Source: Ectobius pallidus
Taxonomy: Eukaryota; Arthropoda; Insecta; Blattodea; Ectobiidae
NCBI GenBank assembly: GCA_964059195.1
Contig: CAXKWD010000005.1
Span: forward strand, 143,989,686-144,053,685
Reading direction: 5' to 3'
DNA length: 64,000 nt
Positions 33,791 through 46,955 of the stretch are shown here, piece after piece (position 1 is the stretch's first letter; each line of letters starts with the position of its first letter). The notes under the pieces were generated by a model. It worked only from the letters and a program-made list of their open reading frames with translations, was not told the origin of the DNA and made no database searches. Made by a program: the position numbers and the translations under genes.

Positions 33791-34739
33791 TTCTCGCTGT
33801 ACTAAGCAATAATTACATAACATATTTATATTATTATAAAGTGTACAAAATTAATAAATTAGCACATGAACGCCTCCAATCAGCAGAACAAGTATACATA
33901 ATATTCCAATTAAACTGATATCGGAGAAAGAAATCTCACTAAGGTTATTTAAAATAATAGTAGGCCTATAGCATACAGGCTGTAATGAATTCCATTTTAA
34001 ATTCGTTCTATTGATATAAAACATGCCTGGATATTTACAATTAGGATAATTCCTGACTTTCCGTTAATTTTAACGGTATATTTTAGTATGATATTTATTT
34101 TAGTTGGCAGTTTATTTGAATTATTATTTTATAATATTTGTGATGAGAAAAGGACAGATGGCGGAATGAGTTAGCAGAATCGATGATATCCGGCAGTGTA
34201 TTTACAGAATACCTTCTACACCGTGGAACAATAAACTGGAAGCTTATAGGTCAGAGTGCAATTCTTTTTCGTTTCCTTTTTTATTTATTTTACGCCCTGT
34301 CGGTAGAAATTTCCGTGAGTGCAATTTTAATCTACAAAACTCTCAGAAAGATTGCTTGAAGCAGATAATACCGAAGTTCTTCTATGGTTTGAGGGACCAC
34401 AACTGCAGAATATTATTTGTGTCATAAATTAAAGGGTATATAACGACACATCTATTCTACACAAAATTAACATAATATTTCTTTTTTGCGTAATAGGGAT
34501 TTATTTGTTAACATTGAAAGTTAAGTTTAGCAGGATGGGCATATCAGGAACCTACATGAAAATATGTATGTTCCTCTTGCAATTCTAAAAGACGATAAAT
34601 TAATGTGAACATAGCAACTAGAGGAGAGCCACCTACTATATAAAAAGCAAACTTCGTAGGTATATAATTGATGAACGCACAGCCAGCCACCTATTAACAA
34701 GAAAGTATTCAGTTGTGAGATTAATTGCCATAGCAACCG

Positions 34740-35215
34740 GGGGAAAAAAAGCATTGAATGATTTGGTCGAAACTCACTATGCGGGGGTTTCTTGCGCTAG
34801 GGAACTCGAATTTAAGGTCTTTTTTCCCCTGGCATCGCACTTTAATCGTGAAATGTACCTCAAAACCGGGATTTTAGTTTTTTAGTTATCAATTGTTTTA
34901 AATTATTGTTAATGCATGATATGTGGTAAGGTTCATGAGTCTGTGGTACGTTTTAATCGTTTCAATTCGATTCTTTATGTCCATACGGAAGCACAAGATT
35001 CATTCTATTCGTTTAATTATTTATATTTGTTATGGAAAAACAATATAATTAAGAATAAAATTATGTTATTCATGCAATTTATATAAAAATTATGTAAGTG
35101 TTCATATATATATATATAATGTTATAATTATTTTTCTGTTAAATAAATTACCTAAATAAAACATCTAGCAATTGAGTACATAGTCGCGGACGAAGCCGAA
35201 TGCACCTGCTTGTTG
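34740..35215 (+). mobile_element. Degenerate Helitron
   Basis: The body, complementary to that of 15918-16610 (gaaactcactatgcgggg, gggaactcgaatttaaggtc), leads to a decayed 3' hairpin cgcggacgaagccgaatgc and ctgcttgt near 35190-35215. Terminal CTAG is mutated. Confidence 0.5.
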
Positions 35216-36714
35216 CAGTATAAAATTCAGATAGTACTGTATCAATGATTGAATCTGAGTTTATACATCTAGGAAGTTTAGGAAAACCCCTTTTATTTTC
35301 GAGTTTTCGAAGACAATCCCCAACATAATATATGTTTATTTTGGGTTTGGAGTAGGTCAGAAAATGGTGGTGGTATTTTGTCCTTTTTTGTCTTTTTCAG
35401 TTATTAACATTTTTTTTTAAATTATACTTCAGTGAATAGATTTACATAGTATTCTTTGGAGGAAACTTTCCCTGAAACTTAACCCAGGCTGATCTACAAA
35501 AAGTTTTAGAGTCGGAATTTTATTTCGTTAATATTGGCACATCTTGAGAAAGAAAGCTATATAATAAACGATAAAATTTTCACTAGAGTTTTCATTATTT
35601 ACAGTTTTATGAACAGGAATCGGGCATTCAAATTTTAAAATATTCATAGTGACTAATTCAAATTCTTTTTTGGTTATTAATAGAAGAACATACAGAATGA
35701 AAAACTTTAAATATGAGCCGACATTTTATAACTTCAAACAAACCGATAAAATTGTATGCCTAGAAGTCACAGCTTTGTATTTCATACATACCAGATATTG
35801 CAAGGATTAGTAGACTGGAACTTGAGAAATGGTATCACTGTTATATCCACAGGAATGTTGTTATTACCTATTCCGCAGGAAGTATCTTCAATAATGTCTA
35901 ACAACTTCATTCCACACAATGCTGTGTGCTGTACTTACACAGAAGCAGAGATCTCGGTCAACTTAGCATTCCTAACATACAGGCAACACTTTAACCTCGG
36001 TTTGTTTCTTGGATTGACATAGAACATGGCGGCCGATAAAGTAAAACAAAGCATTGCTTCAATAAGCAAAATAGCCTGATAATTATAAAAATCGAAAATT
36101 TTCAACTTTATTATTATATAAGGTTTTAAGGGGGTTACATAGCCTATATTACCAGCCACTAAAAACAAAATTATCTTGTATTGTAACTTCTCATAACAAG
36201 CGATTCCTGTACAGCCTTTAAAGGCTTAGAAGTTCTGGTTTCTAGTTACTTATCAATTCCGAAATGATACGGGGAGTTTGAAAGAATTCAATGAAATTCA
36301 AGCGGAGTCGCAGACAACATTCATCCAGATGTGAGGTCCACACATTGAATACCTCCTTTAACAGGTACTATTTACAACAAAATTTTAACAAATAACATAA
36401 TAAAGTAGTGCATTAAGTAGAATGCTCAATAAAAACAAATGTATTTCTAGCGAGATACCCAATAACTTTTCTGATATGAAACTGGGCTTTGTTTCCCAAT
36501 TTTTCGGCACTGAGCGCATTTATCCGAGGTGATTTGTTTATGATACACTCAAGATTTAGTGTCCTGACAAAAGAATGCTTAACCGAAACTATGTCATTAT
36601 CATAGGTAATCCCACGAGAGTCGACGAGTTTATCGATAGATTCGCGACTGCGAAGCAGGAGCGAATTTATCTGATGTAACTCGTCAACTCGAGTTGGATT
36701 TATTAGGACTATTC
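35216..36714. other. Intronic stretch, nothing recognised
   Basis: AT-rich intron sequence. ORFs at 35756-36022 and 35935-36168 overlap on opposite strands and have no recognisable domain. Confidence 0.4.
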
Positions 36715-37850
36715 CATGAATAAAACGTAGCGGATTATATAAATAATAATTACTTTCGTGCTTTGTTGTATAAAAATAAAATTAGGTAAACTGATGTAAC
36801 AAAGTGCCAGTATGTTTTTGTTTAAACAGTTATGACTGCAATTATGATATGCAGAATATGTTTTTTTTTTTTTAAATTGATTTCCAAGATAAGCTCCAGA
36901 TTTATTCATTAAGCAGGGCTTACGGAAGAACAAAGGTCTAGTTTTTTTGAAGGAGATTAAAATCTTCCAGCATCACCTGAACTGTACAGATATGTGATAT
37001 CATGACAATCGCACACTCACATAAAAATGTCAAAAAAAATTCAAATTGGCCGGTTTCGGGTTTTGAACCATGGACTCCAGAATGTGAGGCCAAAGCGTTA
37101 CCATCTCGGCCACCGGGGTCATTTTAACGGTCTAGTTGGATAAGCGCTTGTAAATCGATAGTGTTTTTTGTCATAGCTACCTGTATTTTAATTTCCAAGG
37201 CCTTATAAGATAACAGTAAAACAATAGGCAGTGTTGTCAAGATAATTGATTTTCATTTTTTTTAATAAATTCTTTCGAATACGTATATTACCATAAAATA
37301 GGCACTGAATTGAGCATTACTCCGAAACAGGTAAACCGATTTTATCTATTATAAATAGACGTCTTCCCATGGACATTATAAATGCGTATACGAAGTTTCA
37401 TAAATATACGATAAAGCGTATTTGAGTTATTGCGCCTTTAAAGTAGACATTAAATTGGGGTTTACTCCGGTACCGGTCAACAGATTAGGTTCAAATTCAA
37501 TAGGGCACTTCTCATGAACGTCATAAATGAGTATACCAAGTTTCATGGAAATCCGATACAGCGTATTTGAGTTATGGCGCCTTTCTATTAGAAAGGCGCC
37601 ATAATCTATTAAAATAGGCACTAAATTGGGCATTACACCGGTACCGGTGAACCGATTTGGTTCAATATCAATAGGGTTCTTCCCATGGACATTATAAACG
37701 TGTATACCAAGTTTCATTAAAATTCGACAAAGCGTATTTGAGTTATCGCGCGTACAGACACACGGACGGACAGACAGACAGACGGACAGACATTTTTCGT
37801 CCCCACACACAATCTCATAAAGTACCATACTGGGACTTAATAAAACTAAA
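36715..37850 (-). repeat. Interspersed repeat family A, copy 3 (minus), internally reiterated
   Basis: It carries family A modules in complement, including a tRNA-like head (ggccgagatggtaacgcttt, box B ggttcaaaaccc; 37043-37128). The accggtaccgg/atgaaact module then repeats three times (about 37330, 37460, 37630). It ends at gacggacagacagacagacg and tactttatgagattgtgt. The 133-codon frame on the minus strand is a by-product of the tandem modules. Confidence 0.7.
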
Positions 37851-38303
37851 AGTTACGAGATCACGGCATACTGTGAATCAACCATCCATGAATCGATTCG
37901 AGTTACCTTGGTGTAATCAGCGGTACCACCAGGGCATATAAGATATAGTTAACTTCATTCAGGTAAGCTAACAGCAGAACAGAATAAAAGCACACGAACT
38001 GACTTGCACGGAATCGAAATTGTGTTCACAATCAATGTACATTTCTATTATTTCAATTTCCAAACAAGTTACGTTGTATAAAATAATCTGATTTCGCGCC
38101 CCCTAGTGGCAGCAGTGACTATCAATCACTGCACACTGATACTTGCGTCTACAGTAACGACCAGACGGTTTTATCACGATAAAACACCATCCTCGCGATT
38201 CCTACAAGAATATTGCAAGATAAACGGCCGTGATTGGTCTATATCCGAGGAATTGCTTAACGTTATTGGTCAATATCAAACATACGGCGTATGAGTTGAA
38301 TAG
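37851..38303. other. Intronic stretch, nothing recognised
   Basis: Moderate GC (for example cgcgccccctagtggcagca). The 62-codon ORF at 38106 has no recognisable domain or splice signals. Confidence 0.35.
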
Positions 38304-38890
38304 TCAGGGTAAAAATTTAGGTGGGATTTCCATAAAGAAAAAGTAAGGGGAAAGGTGCTAAAAATAAGGCAAAATAGGGGCAAAAAGTAGCTACAGAACT
38401 TACATTCACTTATAGGCCTAGCAGGATACTGACTGATTCCAGTAAAATGAAAACACAAAAAACAAAATGCTACTTAGTAATTATTTCTTCATTGTTGCAA
38501 GTATTCCTTTAGTCGTTTTCTGAAAGCAGACAGGTTTACTATTCCCATGTTCACTGCAAGCTGATTAGTTCATTGAAATTAACGTAAGTTCCTAGATATT
38601 GGAACGAAACCACGATAATAATAAAATAAAGAAAAAACAATTAGCGTATACTAAAAAGCCATAGGGCATAAACGAAGAAATGAGCTTCACAAGGTTATTA
38701 AAACCTGCAGTAAAATACAAAAAGGGGTAAAAAGGGGATTATCGGTACCATGGAGAAAAAAGAGATAAAAGCACTAAAAGGGGAAAAAAAGATGTTGGAA
38801 AATTGACTCCATTTTCAACAAGAGACAGCTTAATTTGCCCAACAAAAAAGGGCGAAAAAGGTAACCATTAGAATTTAAAAAAAAATATTG
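38304..38890. mobile_element. hAT-like remnant related to the element at 49187
   Basis: It starts cagggtaaaaatttaggtgg, resembling the TAGGGTTAGGATTTTTAGGTGC end at 49187. Its interior has the same low-complexity subterminal style (aaaggggtaaaaaggggatt, ggtacc), which is the complement of 49318-49370. No right terminus or target duplication was found. Confidence 0.45.
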
Positions 38891-39654
38891 TTTTGATGAC
38901 CAGTAAAACTTCTTGGAGTACCGGTACGTAAGTTTAGTTTATTTTCCCCTGTAAGTATTACCATGCCGGTGTAGTTATTATTAACACACAGTTACCAAAA
39001 TTTCTTGCATATAATTACCGTTTTCTCGAGTAAAACCTACACGTTAGGAGGAACTAACATGTTAAAAGTGACTTGCCATATCTGACGCACCGCACGCCAC
39101 TCAAGTGACAGAAGTCTCACTTAAACAGCAGCAAGTGTACACCTGCTAGTCCATCCTTGTGATCGCTTTCATGTGGCTTGAAGCAAGCACAAAGGTGTGA
39201 AAATTGTCAAAGTCGGCATCGTTATTGGAGTGTACCACTGGTGGAGGGTTTATGTACAGTATGAGGAGAAAGGATGTTTCAAATACCTCTACGACTTTGA
39301 AGTAACCTTCTATGATCCACTGTTATATTATTATCACTCTTAGAACCAAAACAATTATAAACAAGTGACAATAGAATTTATTTCCAAACATGAAAGCCTC
39401 GTCTCGCTCTACCACCAGAGGCCCGGAGTGTCTTTGGAGAATGATTTTACAATGTGTCCCTCTCTGATAAGGGTCACTCATTGTTCGCTAATCCCAAAGT
39501 CAGTGAATACAGAGTGCAATTTCTCCTAATGTGTCGGTGATGACAATTTTTAGACCTGGCTCGGAAAAAAAAGGAGTTATTATGCAGTAACACAGCGAGT
39601 GCAACTATTCAACACGATACATGATACTGTCTGTCTGGAACCCTATAGCCCATA

Positions 39655-39930
39655 TGTAGAGGCGAAGGGGCCTCCAAGTGGAGGTTCCTGTTAACTATAT
39701 GAATTTTGTTACGCTTATTTTCCGAGAGAGGGCAGAGAACAGGTGGTAAGCCCATCGCCTCTCAATCCCCATCAGGAAACTAAGGTATTACTTGGACGTG
39801 AAAGGGCCAAGAAATTTTGTCCAGAGGCTCTAATTTAGGCTTGAAGTTCTTTTAAGTGCCGTAAATCTACGACACGACCCCCCTGATTAAAGTCCCTCCC
39901 GGAGGACTTCGTGCCCAGGATTTTTACGTC
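39655..39930 (-). mobile_element. SINE, minus orientation
   Basis: The complement matches the SINE at 51766-52075: tctggacaaaatttcttggc, cctttcacgtccaagtaata, tccgagaaagg-type and aataagcgtaacaaaattc. The head is partial. Bases 38890-39655 are unannotated. Confidence 0.65.
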
Positions 39931-41011
39931 TCCAGAAAAGACAGAAACGTGACAGCACGGCCTATTTCTTCTAAGGCCTATTGTTTACCAATATTTACAG
40001 TTACGTAGCAGGGGGAAGTGTTATCTAGGTAGCTCCAAGAACAGAGGCTTTCGTGTATTGAAATGAACTTTAACTTTTTACCTATTGACGTCATTATCAT
40101 GATTTCCGGTGATCTAAGTACTTTATAAACATTAAAAATACATCGAAGTAAAAATTTAATTACAAGTTTACATTTTTTATTCATTATGTTAATGCAACAA
40201 AGAAGTCTGGAGGACGATATGGTTGAGCTCGGATAGAAATGTGCCTAGAGGTCCTGCATGTAAAGTAGAAAATCTGGGACTGGTTCGCGGTCAAAACAAT
40301 CCTTTAAAGATTTCAAAATTAAATTTAGTTTTATTACCATAAGATGATACTGATTTATAAATTAAAAAAAAACTACTTTTTTTTTAGATAACTGAAATTG
40401 GTTTATGCGACTATGCCATTTTTAAATCACTGCCTGCATTTGGAAAGGAGTTTTCAATAATTTTCACAAAGGACAACGTACATTATCTGAAACATTCCCA
40501 AGATAATAAAAAAATTTTATTAATAATGACAACCCGATCTTATACTTTGAAGCAAAAAAAGTGGATAAAAGTAATTTAAATAAAAAGTAGATTCTCTGGC
40601 CATAATTAATAGATGGTGTATGAACCCATTAGCTTTGCTTAGCTTACTTTTCTAATATTATCTCTCTCTCTCTCTTCTTCTCTCTCACCACTACTCTCTT
40701 TTCTTTATATTTTTATAGTGTGAATTCCAAACGACTGACTACCATTTTTATAACATGAAACTAGCTCTGAATTGTCTTGAAGCTTTCACGACAGTGCTGG
40801 TTTATGATCATGGTTTCAAGGGTTATCAGCCATGTTAGAACTCAGAACTATAGAACTTGAGTTTTCGGCAACCTTAGCTCTATGGCCTTCGTCAAGATAA
40901 TATGATGACCAGGATATCCTGATGAAGGTTAATTCTGAGATTTGCAACACGTGTTCATCATTTTAACAATACATAAATCATTATATATATATATATATGT
41001 ATATAAAGGGT
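39931..41011. other. Intronic stretch, nothing recognised
   Basis: AT-rich with a TC-rich tract at 40660-40690 and (TA)n at 40983-41005. No exon was supported. Confidence 0.4.
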
Positions 41012-41200
41012 ACGCCGTAGCGTAGTGGTTGAGGCACTGCGCTACAACCCGGAAGGTCACGGGTTCAATCCCCGTTGAGATCGGTGTTTTTCAACTGGCT
41101 TGCGCTTTTAAGTTTAGCATCACTTTGTGTGTGTCTACCATGCCCCTCCTGTTATGAATGGAGCCATTGTCCAGTATGTCTAAAGCAGTCAGACTGTATG
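41012..41200 (+). mobile_element. tRNA-derived SINE
   Basis: A well-preserved head: box A cgtagtggttgaggcac and box B gggttcaatcccc at 41020-41075. A short body follows. Related heads lie at 16612 and 61632. The cloverleaf is incomplete, so it is not called as a tRNA gene. Confidence 0.65.
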
Positions 41201-42683
41201 AGGTTTCTTGTAAAATATTTCTTTTTGAGCTTATAATAGGGTTGTTTCATCTCTGGTGTCTGCGACTGTTCCACGAATCAAGGTATGAGTGAAAGTAGTA
41301 GAATCCGCGTGGTAGGACTATAAAAATATGAAAGCATAAATGCTTTTTGCGTGGAATATGGAATCCTATCTTTAGATTTGCATATGTATTTAATAAATCT
41401 ACTTTCTAAGCTTTCCATTAAACTTTTTGTACAACCGCTTGGTTGTGTGCAGGGTGAAATGGTTTTTGGTTGGAAGGCACTCAGTTTGAGAGAATGTTAT
41501 TGATCATATGGCAGAACTGTTCCAACAATATTCCTGTATATGAAAGCGTTACGTATAAAAGCATATTTCATTGATTTCTTAATGCTTCTCTCTAACGTTC
41601 TCTGAAATGCCTTTCCTATCCTAAATCCTTCCTGAAATGTTCACACTTTACTTAATGGACGTGTTGTTGAATATATACCTTCGATATAGGCCTACACATC
41701 TACGCTTCCACTGAAATTCGCATTACAGATTTCGAAATGTTCAGATTTTAATTCTTTTTTTATGAACGAAGAATAATTTTACATATGCTATAAAATGAAA
41801 GGGCACTTGCGTCGTAAAGTGGTTACGCTGCTGATTATTATGGATTCAATCGAGTTAAGGAGTACTATAGAATGAGTGAACTCACCATTGAGGATAATAT
41901 TGTGGAGTTACTTGAATAAAGAAGTAGGCCTACTAATACTGATAGATACCATCATTAACCCAATATTTTGCCGGTTTTACACACAATATGCCTCTTGCCG
42001 GACTGCAAAGAAAATAATTAACACAATGATTAGGCTCATAGTTTATTTTTCGCCAGCTTATTATGTAATTTACATGAAATTTAAAATTTCCTTATAATTT
42101 TATTTCTATCATTTTAAAGTATATTTCAGATAAACGACTCTTTCCTATAAGATATATAATCAATTTTAGGGTTAAACTGTTGCAAAAGTTAAAGGCATAG
42201 GCCTATGGGTTTTTACCCATATTATTATCAGAGGAGTTCTCACCGCTTATATTTTGCAGTTTGAAATGGTAGTCATTGGCTGACTTTTCCATAACTCCAC
42301 CCGTAGGCTATATGCCCGTGACTATTGCAGCCGGTATAATAGGTGTGGAAGTCGGCATGCTCTCAAATCATGCCATATGCCAATGAAGTTCAAAGATGAA
42401 GGTAGATGAAGTAGTGTCTGTACGGTGCCACATCTCGGGGGGAGGTGTGGTAGCATTAAAATCTGTAGGCTATACACTGAAGTTCAGATTCTGCAGAACA
42501 ATATCATAAGAAAGCAATAGAAAATGCATTTCTTTATTTTGTATTAACTGGTAAACCAAGAATATATTAATTTATAAGATACAGTTGGTAATATTCCAAA
42601 CACTCTTGCATCAAACCGTTAAAAAAACTATCTACTTTTCATCGTGGAAATATTGAATTATTTTAAAATTCACTATTATAATT
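41201..42683. other. Intronic stretch, nothing recognised
   Basis: AT-rich. The 73-codon ORF at 41876-42097 has no recognisable domain. Confidence 0.4.
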
Positions 42684-42960
42684 ACCGCCTACGCGGTCTA
42701 ATGGTTACTGTTACTGAGAACGGATCGGAAGATCTGGGTTCGATTCTCGGTATCTCCTCGAACTTTTCTGTAGCAGGGAGATCTGGAACGGGATGGACTC
42801 AATTTAGTGAGTACAATTGAGAAGCTTTTCGATAAAGGAGCAGCTCTGGGAACCAAAATCATAATAATGGCCGTGGAAGTCTGCACGTAATGTGGATTCT
42901 CTTCCGCTCATCTGCATTATTCCGTCTTCCTCATACATGAGAGCTGTAAATAAGTGAAAA
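42684..42960 (+). mobile_element. tRNA-derived SINE
   Basis: Head acgcggtctaatggttactg and gggttcgattctc, then body ctgtagcagggagatctgg. It is related to the SINE at 51413 (gagatggggaaatctgg). Confidence 0.65.
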
Positions 42961-43289
42961 ACCTCACTTTTTCTCTGAAGTATTTTGTTTATAGATACAA
43001 TATAGAATTCTTTCTCGAGGTGATATCTCCAGGAAAGCACATATCCATAATGCTATTGTATTATAGGAAACGACAGAGGAATTACTAGAAACATGAAATG
43101 ACTTTCTTTAAAAGCATTTTCTAATTATGCTTGACGAATTTAATTTTCGCTAATGGTATGGGAAATTTGAAATGCATGTCTATAAATAACCACCTTCGTA
43201 CAACTAGGAAACGTAACTTATATTTGCACTAGGGTCTAATGAAAGTTGTTTCACCTCTATTTACAATAATGCACACTGTTATCTTGTTA

Positions 43290-44010
43290 AGTAACAGAAT
43301 GATACTTTATAAGATTATGTGGGGGACGGGAAAATGTCTGTCCATCTGTCCGTCCGTCCGTGTGTCTGTACGCTTTAACTTAAAGACGCTTTATCGGATT
43401 TTCATGAAACTTGGTATGCCCATTTATATCGTCCATGGGAAGAAGCCTAATTGACATTGGACCAAATTGGTTGACCGGTAACGTAGTAAAGCCCAATTTA
43501 GTGCCTATTTTATGGTAATATATTAGAAACAATTTATCAAATTTAAATCAGTTATCATGACAACATATTGTTTTACAGTGTTCATATACGGCTTTGAAAG
43601 TTGCAATACAGTTAGCTTTGACAAATAACACTATTCTTTCACATGCTTATCAAACTCGACCGCTGAACTGAGCGAGTTGGCCGAGATGGTAACGTATTGG
43701 ACTCGCATTCCGGAGGTCCTTAGATCAAATCACGTAGTCGGCAAATTTGACATTTTTTGTTGTACTTTTATGTTAGTGTTCGATTGTCAAGATAGGCTAT
43801 CACAAATCTGTGCAGTTCTGCGGATGCTAGACGATTTTAATCTGACTTTTAAAAAAATCTTCCGTAAGTCCTGCTTAATATATCAATTTGGAGCTTAACT
43901 CGGATATCGTTTTAAAAAAGCCTTAATTTTCGGCATATCATAATTGCAATTATAACCGATTAAACAAAAGCATTTTGGCACTTAATTACATCAGTTTACC
44001 TGATTTTATT
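43290..44010 (+). repeat. Interspersed repeat family A, copy 4, with tRNA-like core
   Basis: The order is gggggacgggaaaatgtctg, tatcggattttcatgaaact, ttgaccggtaacgtagtaaa, a tRNA-like head (gttggccgagatggtaacg, cattccggaggtcc; 43672-43740), cttccgtaagtcctgcttaa and atcagtttacctgatttt. The same order in the inverted copy at 36715 shows the tRNA-like part is integral to the family. Confidence 0.75.
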
Positions 44011-44225
44011 AATGACTTAAAAACAGCATTGTTTATTGTTGCTTGTACATATACAATACTGTCGCTTTATAAATAGTTGTGTCAGCTTGTTTGGAATTCA
44101 GAGCCTAGAATAGTATACTTTATTTTAAATAATTCATTCATTAACTGATTATGCTTTATATACCATACAAAAGGTTATGTTGATCATGTTAGCATCTTCG
44201 GAATTCCGAGTGTTATTCAATTAAA

Positions 44226-44228
<3 letters not shown>

Positions 44229-44260
<32 letters not shown>

Positions 44261-44278
44261 TTATTATTATTATTATTA
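44229..44278. repeat. (TTA)n microsatellite
   Basis: A near-pure TTA/ATT tract of 50 bp with one interruption (ttc). Confidence 0.95.
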
Positions 44279-44438
44279 GGCTATTATGTTAGTTAAAAAG
44301 CTGTCTTATCTTTTTACAAGTTCCATGCCTTCATAAAGCCTACACAATGCCATGTCGTCAGTTACATAATACAATAACATATAGGCTTTATTAAAATAAA
44401 TTTCAAATTAGTATACGGTGTGTAAAATTTTTGTGATG

Positions 44439-44984
44439 GTTGTGTATAAATATTACCACCTATTCCCTCGTATAAAATCTTTTTGTTGAAAAATCAGCTC
44501 ATAGCCTTGTCAAAATTAAAATTTATGTTTGTCAATATTATAAAAGAACATAGTTAAAATTTATGTCTGTCAACTTTGTAAAATAATTTTCGTGTATTGG
44601 ACGATATATTTCGGCTATTCAGCCATCTTCAGGTCCTTTTCTTTCAGCAGGTGATCTTACACTGTTGGTTAATACATTGCAACTCTGTAAAATAATTTTC
44701 GTGTATTGGACGATATATTTCGGCTATTCAGCCATATGTATTGCAATGTATTAACCAACAGTGTAAGATCACCTGCTGAAAGAAAAGGACCTGAAGATGG
44801 CTGAATAGCCGAAATATATCGTCCAATACACGAAAATTATTTTACAAAGTTGACAGACATAAATTTTAACTATGTTCTTTTATAATATTGACAAACATAA
44901 ATTTTAATTTTGACAAGGCTATGAGCTGATTTTTCAACAAAAAGATTTTATACGAGGGAATAGGTGGTAATATTTATACACAAC
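44439..44984. repeat. 546-bp inverted repeat with 244-bp arms
   Basis: The left arm 44439-44682 is complemented by the right arm 44741-44984, with equal lengths and no mismatch found in the stretches I compared. The 58-bp spacer (44683-44740) is itself a third copy of part of the arm (about 44574-44628, tgtaaaataattttcgtgta). There is no coding capacity. It lies in the intron between the TM3 and TM4 exons, so the pre-mRNA would fold into a long hairpin. The arms contain gatggctgaatagccgaaat, a small palindrome common in dispersed repeats. Confidence 0.93.
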
Positions 44985-46955
44985 GTACAAATCCCTCGTA
45001 GGAGACAAATACCATGAAATTTATCAACACATTTTGTGATGGTGTTTTCTCAGTGTGACCAACTTTTGAAAATAAGTGACAATATTGGTCACGGAAAATA
45101 TTAGCGGGTTTTTTGGGACTCAAAATGTACATTAATTAATCGGATGCTTCGTGTTTAAAATATCAACATATTAATTTAAATTATAGCAAATGAAACTTTT
45201 TAATATAATTTGATATTTTTATATATATTTGTTGTGTGACAGTACTGAATAGAATTATGATAATTAGAATGTATATTTATTATTAGATTAAACTTGCATT
45301 TTTAACTTAAGTTACTAAATAATACAGTTAACGACAGATGCTGCAGCAGATTTTATTTTCTCCTCTTGCTGTGCAAACTACAAGAACTCTTTACAGTCAT
45401 AATCAAAATTGATCGTTACCATTAGTACTGATTTACATATGCGAATTGTAAGCTATTTTGATTTCTCTGATCTGTCCGTTTATTGTTTATCACTGAGAAA
45501 ACTCTCTCAGGATTGGTATTTAAGCCTAACATTTACCAAAAGTATCGATATTAACATCAAATAAAATTTCGCGGTTATAAATACATGCAATACTGAGAAA
45601 TTAACTACAAAGAATGATTATGAAAAGTACGGGAGTGTTTGAAGATCAATACGGAAGGTGGTATGAACCTAAAAATAACCCTAAAATACGGGAGTTCTCG
45701 GAAAATATGGGAGAGTTAGTCACTCTATGCCTACTGTTATTATTTGGTCGTAAACTACTTGGCCATATTATAGCACGACAGGTGTCGTGACAAGCATCAT
45801 GTTATGTCGGCTCCACACAACTTCCTAACTCAAGTTAATGGGGCATCTCACATCGGTATTATGCACCATTGTGTAGAAAAGGGGCGTGTGGGATGTAAAC
45901 AAGGACAACGCTCTACACTGGTAGTAAAGGGCACTTTGTCACAAATACGAAACTTTACAAGAGATCGAAATTACTTTATCTTTTTTTTTTTTTGTTTCAC
46001 GTGAAAGATTTCTAATAAAAAGCTTAAAACTCCTCTTACATATTAATACAAACATTTCACGCGTTCTAACACTGCTCTCAAATTACATTTTTCCTTTTTT
46101 CAGCGTGGAAATAATGAACTTGCTACCTAATTATCCCTAACATAGAAATGAACAGAACATGATTAGCAAAGCACTATATCCTTAACTAATTGGCAAAGTG
46201 AAATAACGATAAAATTATAAATCAGCCAGCAGTTGTTACTTGAAATTCAGTTTACGTTTTAATTGATGAACCAGAACCTTTTTCAGTAAAAAGGAAGAAA
46301 ATTATGTTCTATTATTGACAAGTAAACAATTTTTTTTTTCAGAATAAGGTAAACTATACGAAAACCATCCTTAAAGTAGATAACAGAAATTAACCAAAAT
46401 TACACAACATTTTACACGGAAAATTATCGTATATTACTGTTATTTTTAGTGGAAAAAATACATGCTTTATCAACGGATAGCAGAACACTATAGGGCCTAA
46501 TGACTGCTTTTGAATGTTTACCATCTTATTATGTCATATAATGTTTTTGCTTGTCAGATCTTTTTGTGACCTAGATGGCATTCAATAGGCAAAAACTTAA
46601 AAAGGTTTATTGTCTTTGTATTTTAGTGAAAAATTATATTTGGATTTAAAAAAAAATACTCCCTTTGCTGTGGAAATGTAATAGCTTTTTAGCACATCTC
46701 TGTAAATTTACTTCTTTGAAATTGTCGTGCTCATGTTATGTTTCTTTTGTACTTGGCATTCTGATCCCTAAGGATGAACTCGGAACTCGAGTTCAAAAGC
46801 TTGGAATTATTAGTAATATAATTATTATGATAATCAATAATTAATAATTCACAACTGATTACTTCTCGAAATGCACGTTTTAGTTGCACTAATCTTACAG
46901 AATATAAGGCCTAATAAAATATCCCGTTATTCATGTATTAATTATTTTCTTTCAG
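44985..46955. other. Intronic stretch up to the next receptor exon
   Basis: AT-rich. The 66-codon ORF at 45804-46004 has no recognisable domain. The tract ttatttttctttcag just before 46956 is the acceptor. Confidence 0.5.

Larger units (their letters stand above)
32715..46955 (+). other. 14.2-kb intron of the GPCR gene
   Basis: It runs from GTGAGT to tttctttcag and splits the Arg codon of the ERY motif in phase 2. It contains SINEs, a degenerate Helitron, two family A copies, a hAT-like remnant and a 546-bp palindrome. No alternative exon was seen. Confidence 0.85.

Noticed and set aside
37427..37828. 133-codon minus-strand ORF with repeated motifs
   Set aside because: Its repeats come from reiterated non-coding modules of repeat family A; other family copies do not keep the frame open.
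41012..41085. tRNA-like sequence, also at 16612, 42684, 43672, 51413, 51766 and 61632
   Set aside because: Internal promoter boxes are present but cloverleaf pairing is incomplete and repeat bodies follow, so they are SINE heads, not tRNA genes.
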